Source: Cordilura impudica (Eukaryota > Arthropoda > Insecta > Diptera > Scathophagidae). From it: 64,000 bases of DNA. Positions 1-11,275 of this stretch are shown here, in pieces (the stretch's first letter is position 1; every line of letters starts with the position of its first letter). The notes beneath the pieces were generated by a model. The model searched no databases, was not told the DNA's origin, and saw only the letters and a list, made by a program, of their open reading frames with translations. A program made the translations under genes and the position numbers. Location of the stretch: the NCBI GenBank assembly GCA_963682025.1, contig OY821519.1, positions 190,644,388 through 190,708,387 on the forward strand, written 5' to 3'.

Positions 1-529
1 ATGTATTTATTAAATGTATAATGATAAAAAAAATTAGCTGTTTGCTTTGTGTTTCTCCTGGTAAATCACTATTTAAAAACTATCCGTTTTTTCACTATTT
101 TTCAAATTTGATGGAAAATAAAAAAAATTTATATATGTCTATATTTGCCATATTCGGAAAACATGTTCTTTGATTATTTCTTTACATAATTCAAAAGGTT
201 TTATCTGCCCGTACGTGCCCGTTTGGCTTCTAGAGGTAAAAAAGTTTAAAAAGACATGGTTGCAGAAATTGTATGGCGTGCATCCCTTACATGTTTTGAC
301 TGACAGTGGTTTGATCTAATAGTTTGAAAATTGCATTTTAAGTCGGTTGTCACTTAAAAATTACTTTGGAGTACAAATGGTCAAGAATAATATTGACTTA
401 TGGTCCCTCCAGGTAGGCACAAATCTTATTTAGACACGAGCATAATACCAAAATTGCATAATTCAGCCTAAAACCATATGTATGCAGGGAACAGGTAAAT
501 TTTTAGGCATGGTAGCATAAGCCTATATA
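1..529. other. AT-rich stretch upstream of the Transib remnant, no gene seen
   Basis: No open frame of note and no repeat terminus that I can identify. The left end of the Transib element whose coding region starts near 530 should lie here or beyond the window edge. I looked for a CACAGTGG terminus preceded by CGTCG and found only an ACAGTGG at about 304, without the C or the target motif, so the 5' end is not placed. Confidence 0.4.
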
Positions 530-2632
530 TTGCAAAATAAGCATAATGCCTGGATTAGTCTACGACTGAAAGTTGGCGCAACAAGTACTGAAACCATGGC
601 GTTAAACAATTTAAAATTATTTGAACTGTTTAGAAGGTCAACCACACCAAAGTTTTTCACGGAAGCTGCTTTAGAAGAACTTGATAGCTTATACGGAGAT
701 ATTGAGAGAAGCGAAATTATAAAAAATAAATTTTATCTGATATGTGCAAATATTAAGGCAAAATGGGTGAAATCTAATCGAACCATTCAGAACTTCAACT
801 CCAAATACGAGGACTGGCTTAATGAAGACACCATCCTGGATATATTGGCAGTAGATAAACCCACCACATCAACCAGAGGAGCAAAAGGAAGGCCAAAAAA
901 AAAAGTATTGAGGAGTGTTCAATTTTCACAAGAAAGAGGAACTTGCCGATGCCACCAATGACTTGAAAACGAAGCATTTATCGGATGCGGTGTCTATTAA
1001 ATATACAAGGATAGTGAAAGAGTTAGGTCGCAGATTACAAAATCTGTTACTGACGCAAGCCCACTCCGACTAAAAAGGATTAAGGAAAGCATTCCCACGC
1101 CCACAAACGCACACATTAAAAAGTATGGTTCCGAAGAAGCCTTGGCCTTGTTTATGGACTTACAACTTTCCAAAGAAAAATATGAGATACTACGGGCATC
1201 CTTGATGCGACACGGGGCTGACGTTTTACCAGGATACAAGCATATTACGCAAGCCAAAATAAATTGACGACCACTGCATACGGAGTTTACTTAAGTCTCT
1301 GTGAAAGCCAATCTGCAGGATCTCATGGGCCATACAGCAAAACGGTTGTTGGAGAGTCTTCCTGAAAATGAGGTGAAAATTATTCCTGAGAAACTGACAT
1401 TGATCAGCAAAAGGGGCTGCGATGGATCATCCGGACAAAGCGTTTATAAGCAAAGGATATCTGCCGATGACGCTACAATATCGGACGGAAATATGTTTAT
1501 GGCATCTGTTGTTCCTCTGCGGCTAAAATCTGATGTTTCCCTACACTGGAAAAATCCACGTCCGTCATCAGTGCATTATTGCCGACCAATAATGTTTCAG
1601 TTTGCAAGGGAATCGGCAGAACTCATAAGGACCACGGTGAAGGACATTGAAGAACAAATAAGCAAGATTAAGCCTACAAAGCTGCAAATTGGAGAAGGAA
1701 AATATATTGAATGCAATTAAGAGTTCCACCTGACCATGGTTGAGGGAAAAGTCGTAAATGAACTGACAGGAACAACCTCAACATTGTCATGCCCGATTTG
1801 CAAAAAGAGTCAGAAGAACTTTGGTAATTTAAACGATTCTACAAACGAGGAGAATTACGAATATGGAATGTCACCATTGCACGCAAGGATAAGGTGTATG
1901 GAGTTCTTGCTAAAACTGGCGTATACCCTACCACAAGAGGAGGAAAACTTCGATGAAAATACATCAATAAAGGATAAGGAAAAGATCAGAAAGAAGTAAA
2001 TACAGGATGCTTTTTTTAAACAAGTTGAACTAAAAGTAGACTGTCCCAAGCACGGATACGGTAATTCAAACGATGGAAACACTTCTAGGAGATTTTTTGA
2101 AAATGATGAGGCAGTAACTTGAATCACTGGAATTGACAATCAAATCGTGAAAAGATTGGGAACGATCTTGAATGTTTTAAACTGCAAAGAAAATGTCAAT
2201 TCTACAAAATATGGAGAATATGCATCGAAAACTGCATCTCTTTTAGCAGAAATGTATCCACAGAAGAAGTTGACCCCGACCGTCCATAAAATATTGGCGC
2301 ATGGCAAAGATATAATTGAGTACCAGTCTATGCCAATTGGAGAGCTTTCTGAAGAAGCACAGGAGTCTCTTAACAAATTTTATAAAAAATATAGATTGCA
2401 GAACACATTCAAAGCATCAAGGGTAAGGCAAAATGAGGACCTCTTCAACATGTTGGCAGCATCTTCCGATCCACTTATTTCTTCCCTGCGGCAAGTGAAG
2501 TCACGAATAGAGTTAGAAAATAATTATAGTTTAGAAATGATTAGTCTTTTAGATTTACCTTCTCTTACGAATTGTGATGAATATTTTACAGAAAATTTAA
2601 AAAATAAATTTAAAAAAGAAGTAATTTTTTTT
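530..2632 (+). pseudogene. Transib transposase (RAG1-core relative), broken by stops and frameshifts
   Basis: Open pieces at 530-961, 1,301-1,720, 1,736-1,999 and 2,147-2,635, plus the stretch between 961 and 1,300, line up as one protein. Seen features are the block CDGSSGQS (first catalytic Asp at 1,421-1,423), the block MVEGKVVN before a CPIC zinc-binding pair, LHARIRC, GNSNDGNTSRRFF, PTVHKILAHG, and PIGELSEEAQES with the third acidic residue near 2,363. These match, in order, the DDE regions of Transib transposases and the core of RAG1 (D600, D708, E962). At the second catalytic position the codon is GAG (Glu, 1,742-1,744) where the family has Asp. In-frame stops near 959, 1,264, 1,718, 1,997 and 2,119 rule out function. 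The N-terminal end is not certain; the Met at 530 may be internal. Confidence 0.85.
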
Positions 2633-2908
2633 TAATTTGTTGGGTAATAATTTAAAACATAAAACCCTAAAGAAAAAAATAAAAACAATCTAAAAATGTA
2701 AAAATAATTTTTTTTAGTTACCATAAAACTGATTTTTCTACAAATTTTAACTTTGATAACCCATAAGTAGGCCCCTACAAAGCGTAGCACCCTTTCATTT
2801 CATAGGCTGAACAGTTATCTATCATATGCTGTTTAAACTATTCAATTATGTTATTCGGTTCAAAAGATATGATTTTTGCAACGAAAAAACTCAAATGGCG
2901 CCACTGTG
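530..2908 (+). mobile_element. Transib DNA transposon remnant, 3' end intact
   Basis: The element holds a broken RAG1-like transposase (530-2,632), an AT-rich 3' tail and a terminus reading GGCGCCACTGTG that ends at 2,908. Read inward this is CACAGTGG, which matches the Transib terminal motif and the RSS heptamer CACAGTG. The next five bases, CGTCG at 2,909-2,913, fit the GC-rich 5-bp target duplications of Transib. To the right, the reverse transcriptase of a LINE starts directly after its YADD motif, so the transposon jumped into that LINE. The tail is shared, in inverted orientation, with the fragment at 9,550-9,920. The left end is not found in the window. Confidence 0.8.
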
Positions 2909-4983
2909 CGTCGTCGGCATACATGGCGTGTTTAATTTGTTTTTCACTGGATAGAATCTGACTAAATTGGTTAAAGGCAACGATAAATAGGACTACGGAG
3001 AGAGGAGAGCCTTGGGGAATTCCGTTATGTAGAGGTAAGGTGGAAGAAAGTTGGCCATTGATATGTGTTTTGATTTTTCTGTTGGTTAAAAAACTCTTGA
3101 TAACAGAATACATGTTTTTAACAATTTTCCAATCAGTGAGTTGTTGTAGTATTACATGAGTGCCAATCCTATCAAAAGCTTTTTCAAAATCAGTGTAAAG
3201 TAGGCTAATGCGATTTCTAGTTGATAATGGTTTTGATATATAGTGCTGAAGATATAGGAGGACGTCATCTGTCTTTTGTTTTTTCATAAAAGCAACCTGG
3301 TTGGGGGTGACGAAGTTATTGACCTTCAAGAACCACATTAATCGCTTGGCTACTATTTTTTCTAAGATTTTACTGATACATGGTAAGAGAGAAAAGGATC
3401 TAAACCAAAAACTGTGTGGTGAACCTTCTTGGGTTTTGGGATTGTGATGACATAGCAGTTTTCCAATCTCGTGGAAAACACTGGATGAGAAAATGTTATT
3501 GTATAATGTGAGCTGTAGTTTTTCAATAGGGATGGAGAGATTTTTCAACAAAGGGTATGAGAATACGGTCTTGACCTGGAGTTTTGCCCTCTGCTGAACT
3601 TAGAGCGTTTTCGAGTTCTATGAAGTTGATTGGGTTTTCAATTTTACTGGCATATTTGTTAACGGCTTGGGGATTGTAGATAAATTTTGCGTAAATTTGT
3701 TTATTTAGTTCAAAGATTGTAGAGAAGTATTTGGTTTCAAATTGTTCTGACCAATGTTTTGTAAAGCAGTTTGCTATATCAGTGGGGGTTTAAAGGAAAG
3801 TATCACCTGATGTTAGGTGACTTATGTTATTTGAACAATATCCACCAGTTAATCGTTTAATATCATTTCAGATTCGTTGGGGAGAGGAGTCGGGGTTGAT
3901 ATTGGCTGTGAAGTTTTGAAGACATACTGCTTTACTTATTTTGACTGCTCTCCTAAATATGGCATTATGTTTTTTGTATAAAATCAAATTTGAGTCGCTT
4001 CTTACACGTTTGTAGTTATGCCAAAGGTTTTGTTTGTGTTTCCGTAATAATTCTAAATTAGAATTCCAACATACTACATGTGGGCTATATGGTTTACCTT
4101 TGGTTTGGGATATATTGACGTTTGCTGCTGCTCTAATGCATTTTATAAGCGACGCTACGTTTTGGTTGATGTTTCAGGCAGTCTTGACTTTACCAATATT
4201 TTCTTCGCACTTATCTTGGTGCAGGCTCCAGTTAGCATCATCAGTTTTGTATTTTGGTTTAAACTTTGATATATTATGGGAAACACTGGTTTTGATTACA
4301 ACTAAAATTGGGTAATGGTCGCTGCCATGGAGGTTAGGGAGGGTTTTCCATGTACAGAGAAGTGCAAGTTGGGTAGAGCAGATCGATACATCGACGTTGG
4401 AGAAGGTGTTGTGAGTGGAGAAATGAGTTGGGGTCCCATCGTTAAGGATGATTAAGTCCTCATTTATTATAAAGTTTTCATGTATTTTTCCTCGTGTGTT
4501 GGATTTTGAAGAGCGCCAAAGTGAGCTCCATGAGTTGAAGTCCCCGGTCATTAAAAAAGGGGTGTTGATATTGCTAATGATCGATGTTAAGTTGTTTACT
4601 GAGATGTGTTGGTTGGGGTGGATATATGTACATACTACAGTGAATTTTGTAGGAGTGTCTATTTGAACAGCAATAGAGGAAGTTACGTGGTCCGTATATA
4701 TTAATTTGTGTGGTATTGTCTTTTTAAAAAGGATACCGATTCCCTGTTTAGAAGTTGTGTTGCAGGCTAAGTTGTGGAAGAAGCCGTTGTATTGGCTAGG
4801 ATGAGTTATGTTGTGATGGTTAAAAGGTATATGAGTCTCTTGAATGGATATAATGTCTGGAGTGTGATCCTTTAATATTAGTTGTAGTTCGTAGTAGTTG
4901 TTAATAAAACCATTAATGTTGCATTGTAAAATTTTAAAATCCATAGTGAAGAAAATAGTGGGTAAATTATTCTTCGTCAACAA
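2909..4983 (-). pseudogene. LINE ORF2: AP-endonuclease plus reverse transcriptase, truncated
   Basis: The endonuclease runs from 4,983 to about 4,270 with the expected blocks: MDFKILQCNINGF, SIQETHI, KQGIGILFKK, FLMTGDFNSWSSLWRS and LHGSDHYPILV (the last two hold catalytic Asp/Asn and SDH residues). A linker follows with stop codons near 3,868 and 3,794. The reverse transcriptase (from about 3,620) has SLLPCISKILEKIVAKR, YTDFEKAFDRI, GIPQGSPLSVVLF and AMYADDA, where the copy ends at 2,909. A frameshift near 3,545 separates a GKTPGQDRI block from the main RT frame. In the family this protein nicks target DNA and copies the element RNA there. It cannot be active in this copy. Confidence 0.85.
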
Positions 4984-5340
4984 ACATTATATCATGATCA
5001 TTGTAAGAATCATTGCGTATGCGTGTTGTTGCTGTTTTAGGCAAAGAGATGTTTTTGTTTTGGGTTAAGTTAAGTGTCTCTAATTTTTTTTAGCAGTAAT
5101 TACTGTTTTAGATGTGCTAGACAGGGATTTTGTCATTGCACGGGTTAAAATCATATTGTATTGATTAGTGTTTGTTGTTGTTTTTGTGTTGTTTTTTCTT
5201 TTTTAATGATAGTTTTTTTTTTGAGTAACAATAGAATTGTCACTGTTGTTTGTTGTTGTTTCTATTTCATTGTATTGTTGGGAGGTATTGTTTTTGTAAC
5301 AGTGGAATCGTCACTGTTGTTTGTTGTTGTTTCTGTTTCA

Positions 5341-6102
5341 TTATTTTGTTGAGGAGGCATTGTTTTTTGTAGTAGATGACATGTTATTTATTTCTTCGAT
5401 GTTATTTTTTTGGGTTACAGTGTTAATGCTAGATGAGTTGATGTTGGTTGTAGGTTTGTTGTTGTTTGTTATGTTGGAAAACGATTGTACTAACAGTTGT
5501 GTTTGTAGTTGGGATTGGTACATTTCTTTTGCAACTTTAAGTGAACATTTCTTTTTTGTTTTAATTTTAAGTATTTCCCTTTGCTGCTTACATGCTTTAC
5601 AGACGCGAGATGAGGAAGGGTGTTCTTCCGAATCGTTAATACAAAAGGTACGTGTACACTTATCTGGATTGTATGGTGGTACAGAAAAGTTATCGCATAA
5701 AGCATCGTTTTTGCACCATTTTTTTGTGTGACCGAGCATTTGACAGGTTTTACACAACATGGGGTTAGGAAAGTACGGTCTGACATTAACTTTATGCCAT
5801 GAAATCTCAAATTTTTCTGGGGTAGAATATCTGTCGAAAGTTAAGAGTAGAATGCCAGAGGGAACTTGTTTGTTTTCGGTATTTGTCTTTTGAAACTTAT
5901 AAACCTCCACTACGTCTTGGGAGTTCAATTCTCTCACAATTTCAGATTCAGGTAGGTTATTTAGATAAGAAGCGTATATTGTGCCTTTAGACTGTTTCAA
6001 GTTTGAGTTGAACCTCGATTTATTTTTGCAAATACCAGATAGTTCTTTTGCTGCTATTATCGGCGTTTGTTTTATTTCCAATAAGTAGTAGAAGATTGCC
6101 AT
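5341..6102 (-). CDS. LINE ORF1: gag-like RNA-binding protein with zinc knuckle
   Basis: A 253-codon open frame. Residues from about 20 to 130 form the region preceding the knuckles, including EVYKFQK and SGILLLTFDRYSTPEKFEISW. A classic CCHC knuckle follows, CKTCQMLGHTKKWC (CX2CX4HX4C), then further Cys/His pairs (CTRTFC, CKAC), then a basic stretch and a low-complexity Asn/Thr/Ser tail. ORF1 proteins of I and Jockey type LINEs bind element RNA and form the transposition particle. The frame is open but may be 5'-shortened: its Met lies directly at the left end of what I can recognise. Plus-strand ORFs over this region are shadows of the TTG-rich complement. Confidence 0.75.
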   Translation of the reverse strand: MAIFYYLLEIKQTPIIAAKELSGICKNKSRFNSNLKQSKGTIYASYLNNLPESEIVRELNSQDVVEVYKFQKTNTENKQVPSGILLLTFDRYSTPEKFEISWHKVNVRPYFPNPMLCKTCQMLGHTKKWCKNDALCDNFSVPPYNPDKCTRTFCINDSEEHPSSSRVCKACKQQREILKIKTKKKCSLKVAKEMYQSQLQTQLLVQSFSNITNNNKPTTNINSSSINTVTQKNNIEEINNMSSTTKNNASSTK

Positions 6103-6110
6103 CTCTGAGT

Positions 6111-6519
6111 TCGGATACCGAAATTATTTCTGAGCAGAAAAAAATGTATCTGATTAGTGTATGAAAACAAAAACTGACTATCAGAGAGACTAATAAGATC
6201 AATCGCACGACGCAAAGGTTAGTCGGAGACTATGAACCAATTATTATATGATAATTTGTCTGTATATCCCTTCGTCCGTCTATCTGTCCGTTTTTTTTGG
6301 TCCGGCTGGTTGAAATCCTGAATAAGGTTCGCTAACATTCAATTTCTAGGTATGTCGGAGAGCATGTTAGACTTAGCTAATCACCACAGCTACTTCTCGA
6401 TTGTTTTCGTTTTAACTCTTCTACTCTCGACGTGTTACACAACATCTAAAGAAAATCAGTCACCAATGTCCAAATTTTCCTCAGATCTTAATTTTGCCTC
6501 CAAAATATTATCTTGCTTT
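6111..6519. other. Non-coding spacer between two minus-strand LINEs
   Basis: Holds a run of GTCC/GTCT-like words at about 6,262-6,305 followed by GGTTGAAATCC, which resembles the microsatellite part of the second mini-me-like family at 48,900. No open frame is supported. The 5' end of the I-type LINE probably falls in the first part. Confidence 0.35.
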
Positions 6520-8300
6520 ACTTGAGCTCCTATATCTATCTATCTCCAATTGTATGTGCTCGCTGAGGACTTGGGCATATGCACATAATATGATGCACTA
6601 CCTCGAATGCTTCTGGACTCCGTGGGCACATAGGAGATTCATCGTGTCCAAATCTGTTTAGGTAGGTTAAGTAAGAACAGTGGCCACTTAAAAATTATGT
6701 CAATTGGTAGTTCACTTCTCTAATCATCCATCTATGTATATGGGTTATAATTTGAAATGTCGATCGACCAATTAAACTCTGGTCCAATCTAGTTTGTCAC
6801 TGATTCGCTTCCCGTTCTACGTATTTCGGACTTTGACACATTTGTATTATTACTTTCTGATACATAAAGTCTATGAGCTTCACTTGCCAGTAATTCTATG
6901 GGAATCATTCCCACTATTACACATACTGCGTAATCTGATGTAGTTCGAATATACACTACATCAGTTTTCGAGAGCTGACACTTAGTTCAAGTGACCACAT
7001 AGGAGCAGCATACAGAAGAATTGATTTAATGATACTTGATATTAGGAACCTTCTACTTTGTCCTGGTATTCCAAAATTTGGTATCATTTGTGATAGGTTT
7101 TTCTTACTATTGATGCATTTTTGCAGGCGAACTTTAAATATGCGTTGAAGTTCAATTGGGCATCAATCATCATTTCAAGGTACTTTAATTCGCTTTCCGA
7201 TATTACATCGTACTGCCCAGCTTTAACTTTGATAAATTAAGCTTATCTATTACCACTTATTAAAGCCATCTCAATCTTTTGTTATGGTAACTAGAATCAC
7301 GCGATGTTCAACCACAAGGTAATGAAATTTGATACTTCGTTTGCATGGATTTCTACTACATCAATGTATCTACCAGTTGCAACTACAACAAAGTCGTCCA
7401 TAAAGCCAACCTTCATCCTTCTATCTAGCACTTTTATCGTTAAAACACTATTGTAATTAATATCCATTGAAGCGGACCCAGTACTGAATCCTGTGGTACC
7501 ATGTGAACATGTAGGTTTTCCATCATAACTTGATATTATCTTCACTAGGCATCTTGGAGCGCCTAATCCAATCAAAGAGATCATTATGATCATTTGCACA
7601 AATAAACTCATTTTTTATGTACAGTGTATTTTGGCTCCTCTGGCTTGCCTGGCAGTTTTGCTATGTTAGTTACCATTCTTGTGTCATCAACAATTAATCT
7701 TGTTCTCCTAAAACCAAGCTCTCTCTCGGATAGACTTTTTGAGCTCTCCGCTACAGGTAGACGCTTATTATATATGACTTTTCCCAGGATCTTACCTATG
7801 GTGTCAAGAAAACAGATTAGCCGATACGAGGATGGGTCACCTGGCCATTTATCAGGCTTCAGAACTTACATCAGCATCTGTGTTTCCACGCTTTAGGAAA
7901 AGAACCTTCAAAGAGGCGTCGGTTAGATATTTGTTTCTTTAGCCATTTTGTTTATTTTCTTGGAAATGTGGAATGATTTTTTTTATGCTTTGAAAAAAAA
8001 AACACAATAAGGTGCAGTAGAATAGGCGTGCTTGCTGTAGAGATTTACCAATCTTTAGTCGAGCGATTACAACTCTATATGCTGTTCCCCATGGGTTTGT
8101 GTCTGTTTCTAAACATATTTGTTTAAAATACTTTCGTTTACTCTTCCGTATTGCATACTTGAGTTCTGTTTGTTTCTCTTCGAAGCCACGTCTAGCCCTA
8201 CTGCACTATCTTCTGCTTCATGCTAGCAAAGAGCTTGATCTTAGTTTAAAAAGATTGCTTGGTGATCCTGTTCCTTATGCTCTAAATGTATTAACATAAG
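6520..8300 (-). pseudogene. R1-type LINE ORF2 remnant
   Basis: Read on the minus strand this gives a pre-RT block (8,300-8,020, with WGTAYRVVIARLK), an RT start with FLDTIGKILGKVIYNKR (7,850-7,740), a damaged centre, KVGFMDDFVVVATGRY at 7,440-7,360 (the YADD box, here FMDD), a thumb region, and a C-terminal Cys/His knuckle around 6,650-6,590 that keeps FGHDESPMC and a following C/H pair. Order and motifs fit R1-group LINEs without RNase H. Many stops and frame changes show an old copy. Two open pieces, 7,297-7,611 (-) and parts near 7,700-7,900, are all that remain readable. Confidence 0.7.
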
Positions 8301-8593
8301 CTAGTTCCAAGTCGCCATTAGAAAAAAAATTAAAGCAAGATTCGACCCCTTTTCTTTGTCTTTTTCCTTTTGTATGTCAAATTGAAATATATTCATATTT
8401 GTGAGTTGTAGTTTTATTAAAAGTTTTATATGGAAACACAGATAAAAAGACAAGCCTCAAAAAATGATTTGTGTAAATTGCCTATGCGTGACCCCAAAAA
8501 GAGGTACGCGAGCTTACATCGAAGCGTAAAAGGGAGTGAGCGGATGGCTCTACACCACCTGATACTTGACACCCACTAAAACGTACTGCTGAA

Positions 8594-9549
8594 TTGCCAA
8601 AGAATAGTAACACACAAGCAGTTGTAAGTGGCTTTTCGGGAGAACAAAACCCAACATTGCCAATAGTTCTGCAACAGCAAGTGTTGTCAAATGAACAGAC
8701 CAAGATGAAAGAAAAAGCTGTTCTCAACAAGACAGTGGAGCTTAAGAAGGGGTCTGTTAAGCCCAGTTCAAACCAGGATGGCTTACCTTCGTCTGCCGGG
8801 ACAAAAAAAGGCACAGTCACTCAGGATTCATTGGAGAAATGCCATACTCAAAAGGGTCGCAAAAGACGACGATCGAGGGGAAGAAAATGACCTTTCGGTT
8901 GAGTACTCGAAAGTGCCAATAAAAGCAGGTGTGAACGGACTACTCAGTGAATTATGGGAATGAATCGGTGCTAATAAGACCCACTGTTCCACAAAATGAG
9001 CCAAGGCATGTCAAACCCAAACAAATAAAAACAACCACTTCCACGAACTTCACCAATTTGGATGTAATGCCTAGCTGTTCGAAAGGCGTTGTCAAGTCAA
9101 GTATAGGCCCCCGCTCAACAGAAATGCTGATGCAAAAAACAGTCAAACAAGATACCTCAATATTCAGCACTGATGTTCTGGATATCGCTTATAACCATGA
9201 ACCATGGGTAAACGCCGGTGTCATTAAAGGGCTCAACGCTAACCAAGGTAAGCATATATATGATTCTCAACAACGAAACCCAGAGAGGCCCTGTTTTTTA
9301 GAACTAAGACAACATTTCTTCCAATTTCAGAATGCGTCTCAGGAGACCTGGTCGCCATTTGGGCTAAAGTGCCCTCTCTTGCTGGCGAGCACGATGTAGT
9401 GCTGACCTCTGCCTCTCTGTGACGTAGAGCAGTACTCATCAACGAAGTTATGGCCCTTGTGGAATATTATCAAGTCTCACCTGGGTCATCTGCTGTGATG
9501 CCAATGCCCACTATATAATCTGGGGCAGTGGTAATGTAAACACGCGTCG
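8594..9549 (+). pseudogene. R1-type LINE N-terminal region and endonuclease, cut at CGTCG
   Basis: The frame from 8,594 encodes a basic, Gln/Lys-rich protein ending in KGRKRRRSRGRK. After a frame change a second piece (8,947-9,399) leads into the AP-endonuclease: DIAYNHEPWVNAGVIKGLN is the QEPW block and KHIYDSQQRNPERPCF the next. The frame is then lost around 9,390. The last readable block, CDANAHYIIWGSGNVNTRR (about 9,490-9,549), is the catalytic D-N region, and its ACG CGT CG is exactly where the Transib terminus CACAGTGG starts. The role in the family is target nicking. This copy is dead. Confidence 0.65.
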
Positions 9550-9920
9550 CACAGTGGCGCCATTTGAGTTTTTTCGTTGCAAAAGCACAACTTTGCAAAA
9601 TCACAACTTTTCAATTTGAAAGGCATATGATAGATAATTGATCAACCTATGAAATGAGTGTTTGAATAGGTTTCTACGCCTATTAGGTGCCTACTTATGG
9701 GTTAGCAAACTTGAAATTTGTGGAAAAAAATTTTATGGGAAGTAAAATAAAATATTTTTTAAAATTTTTGATTTTTTATGTTTCTTTTTAAAGGCTTTTA
9801 TGATTTAAAATTATTATTTGTTTTTTTTATACCAGTGATTCGAGTTACAGCCTCATTATTTTCAAAAAATCTTCTCGAAGTGTTTCCATCGTTTCAATTT
9901 CCGTATCCGCATTTGCCTCC
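9550..9920 (-). mobile_element. Transib 3'-end fragment
   Basis: Starts with CACAGTGGCGCCATTTGAG at 9,550, directly after CGTCG (9,545-9,549). The sequence through about 9,920 is the inverse of 2,040-2,908: same terminus, same spacer with GATAGATAA and CCTACTTATGGGTTA, then coding sequence of the GNSNDGNTSRRFF region read backwards. The far boundary is fuzzy, because homology fades near 9,918 and LINE RT sequence resumes by about 9,985. This is a 3' fragment about 370 bp long, without its other terminus. Confidence 0.75.
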
Positions 9921-9984
9921 CCAACGGAGAACATACTTTGTAACAACATACCTTAGAAGAATCCGGCTTGATGGTAATTGGATT

Positions 9985-11275
9985 CTCTCCATGTAAATCA
10001 TCGGAAGGAATGGATATCACCATCCCACAACTCACTGGACTTTTTAAATCTTATCTTCTACAGTATTAATACCCAAGGTAGGCATTAAATCTGAAAAGTT
10101 ACCTAAGTCGTATGGACCGAAAAGTTTAAATTTTTTTCCTGAAGACAATGGACCATCATATCAGGGACACTTATGTGGCTCGCAAACATATTCATGAACT
10201 TTAGTTTGCGTACCAACAGGGTAAATATATATAAGCAGCTATCCATAATGTTGTCACAATGGTAGAAAAGACACTTGATGCCAAACATATGTATATCTCT
10301 TTATGCCTTCATTGATATACAGGGCGCCTTCGAAATTTCGTCATATGTGGCAATTGAAGGAGCCATATTGAGAAAGAATATTTCTCCAATCATAATAAAT
10401 TGGACCCTGGATGTGCTCAACTGTAGGGTAATTACACTGAACATAGGCAGTACGCCTAGGACTATAAGTACCACTATGGGCTGTCCTTAGGTCCAGTGCT
10501 TTGGACCTTGGTCATAGATTCCGAACCTCTGGATACGCAGACGATGTTTTTATCTCTGTGACCAGCTTTCAGGATAGTACAATAGCGGAATGTACCCTCC
10601 AATAGTGTCAGAATTAAGGGTTATAAATGAACCGATCTAACACTATACTGATATCCTTCACTAGACGAAGAAAACTCAACTGAAACCAAGTTTAAATGAC
10701 TTGATAATTGGGTTTTCGGACGAAGTCAAATATCTTGGGTTAGTCCTGGATAAATCCCTGACACTGAATAACAACCAAAAGTCTAATTGGTAGAACGTGG
10801 GGTTTAAAACCTCTAATGATCTATTGGTCGTTAAGGACTATAATGAAACCAATGGTTACTAATGCGGCTCTTCCATGGTGGTCAAAAGTTGAGGAAGCGA
10901 TGGCTAAGACAATTCTGAACAAGGTGTACCGCATTGCCTGTATTGGCATCATCGGATCGAACAGAACGTGACCAACCGATGCTATCGGCGTCATGCTTAA
11001 CATCACACTACTGCACATATCGGTCATTAAACATGCGCGCATGAGTGCCCTATGACTTCAGGATTTTAGAAGTATGAAGGAAGATGACCTAAATTCCCAC
11101 CCCATCACCCGTAAATCTGCAATCAACAAAATTGATATTTGGAGGTTAATAACTGATGAAGGGGGAACAGAATTGAAGGACCGTATGTCACCTAGAAATT
11201 ACATTACAAACTTTGAGTATTCGTTCCTAAAATGGCGGTACTGGACTGGTGAGTGTGGCACCTCCCATATATAAA
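9985..11275 (+). pseudogene. R1-type LINE reverse transcriptase and thumb
   Basis: Readable blocks in order are KSSEGMDITIPQLTGLFKS (10,000), LIPKVGIKSEKLPKSYGPK (10,068), FIDIQGAF (10,310, the FxDxxxAF box), TMGCP with GPVLWTLVIDS (10,475-10,520), GYADDVFISV (10,535, catalytic YADD intact), ILISFTRRRKL, VKYLGLVLDKSLTLN (10,725) and a thumb with TNAALPWWSKVEEAMAK (10,860). The frame shifts several times, so only parts are open. Motifs and spacing fit the R1 clade. The 3' end is near 11,275; no tail could be fixed. Confidence 0.75.

Larger units (their letters stand above)
2909..6110 (-). mobile_element. I-clade non-LTR retrotransposon, 3' part cut off by Transib
   Basis: Read on the minus strand the order is ORF1 (gag-like, 6,102-5,341) and ORF2 (endonuclease 4,983-4,270, linker, reverse transcriptase 3,551-2,909). 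The copy stops right after the YADD motif, where the Transib terminus begins, so the thumb, any RNase H domain and the 3' UTR are missing and would lie beyond the Transib. The gag zinc knuckles, the endonuclease and the reverse transcriptase resemble the I factor group more than Jockey or R1; that assignment is by eye. ORF2 carries only a few lesions, so the copy is fairly young compared with other LINEs here. Confidence 0.8.
8480..11275 (+). mobile_element. R1-type LINE (second copy, plus strand), interrupted by Transib
   Basis: Plus-strand LINE in pieces. A Lys/Gln-rich ORF1-like or ORF2-leading part lies at 8,594-8,890 and 8,947-9,180. The endonuclease lies at 9,180-9,549 (HEPWVNAGVIKGLN near the start, CDANAHYIIWGSGN near 9,500). 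The Transib fragment occupies 9,550 to about 9,920, and the RT with thumb spans 9,985-11,275. The sequence between the endonuclease and the RT fingers is missing, about 0.6 kb by comparison with the family. The two R1-type copies lie back to back (6,520-8,300 minus, 8,480-11,275 plus), but I saw no shared tract that would make them one inverted duplication. Confidence 0.7.

Noticed and set aside
5161..5731. Hydrophobic plus-strand frames suggesting membrane proteins
   Set aside because: They are the complement of the Asn/Thr-rich tail and body of the LINE ORF1 on the minus strand.
6520..11275. One large inverted duplication of an R1 LINE
   Set aside because: The minus and plus copies cover similar domains but their sequences and lesions differ too much by eye to be a recent inverted duplication.
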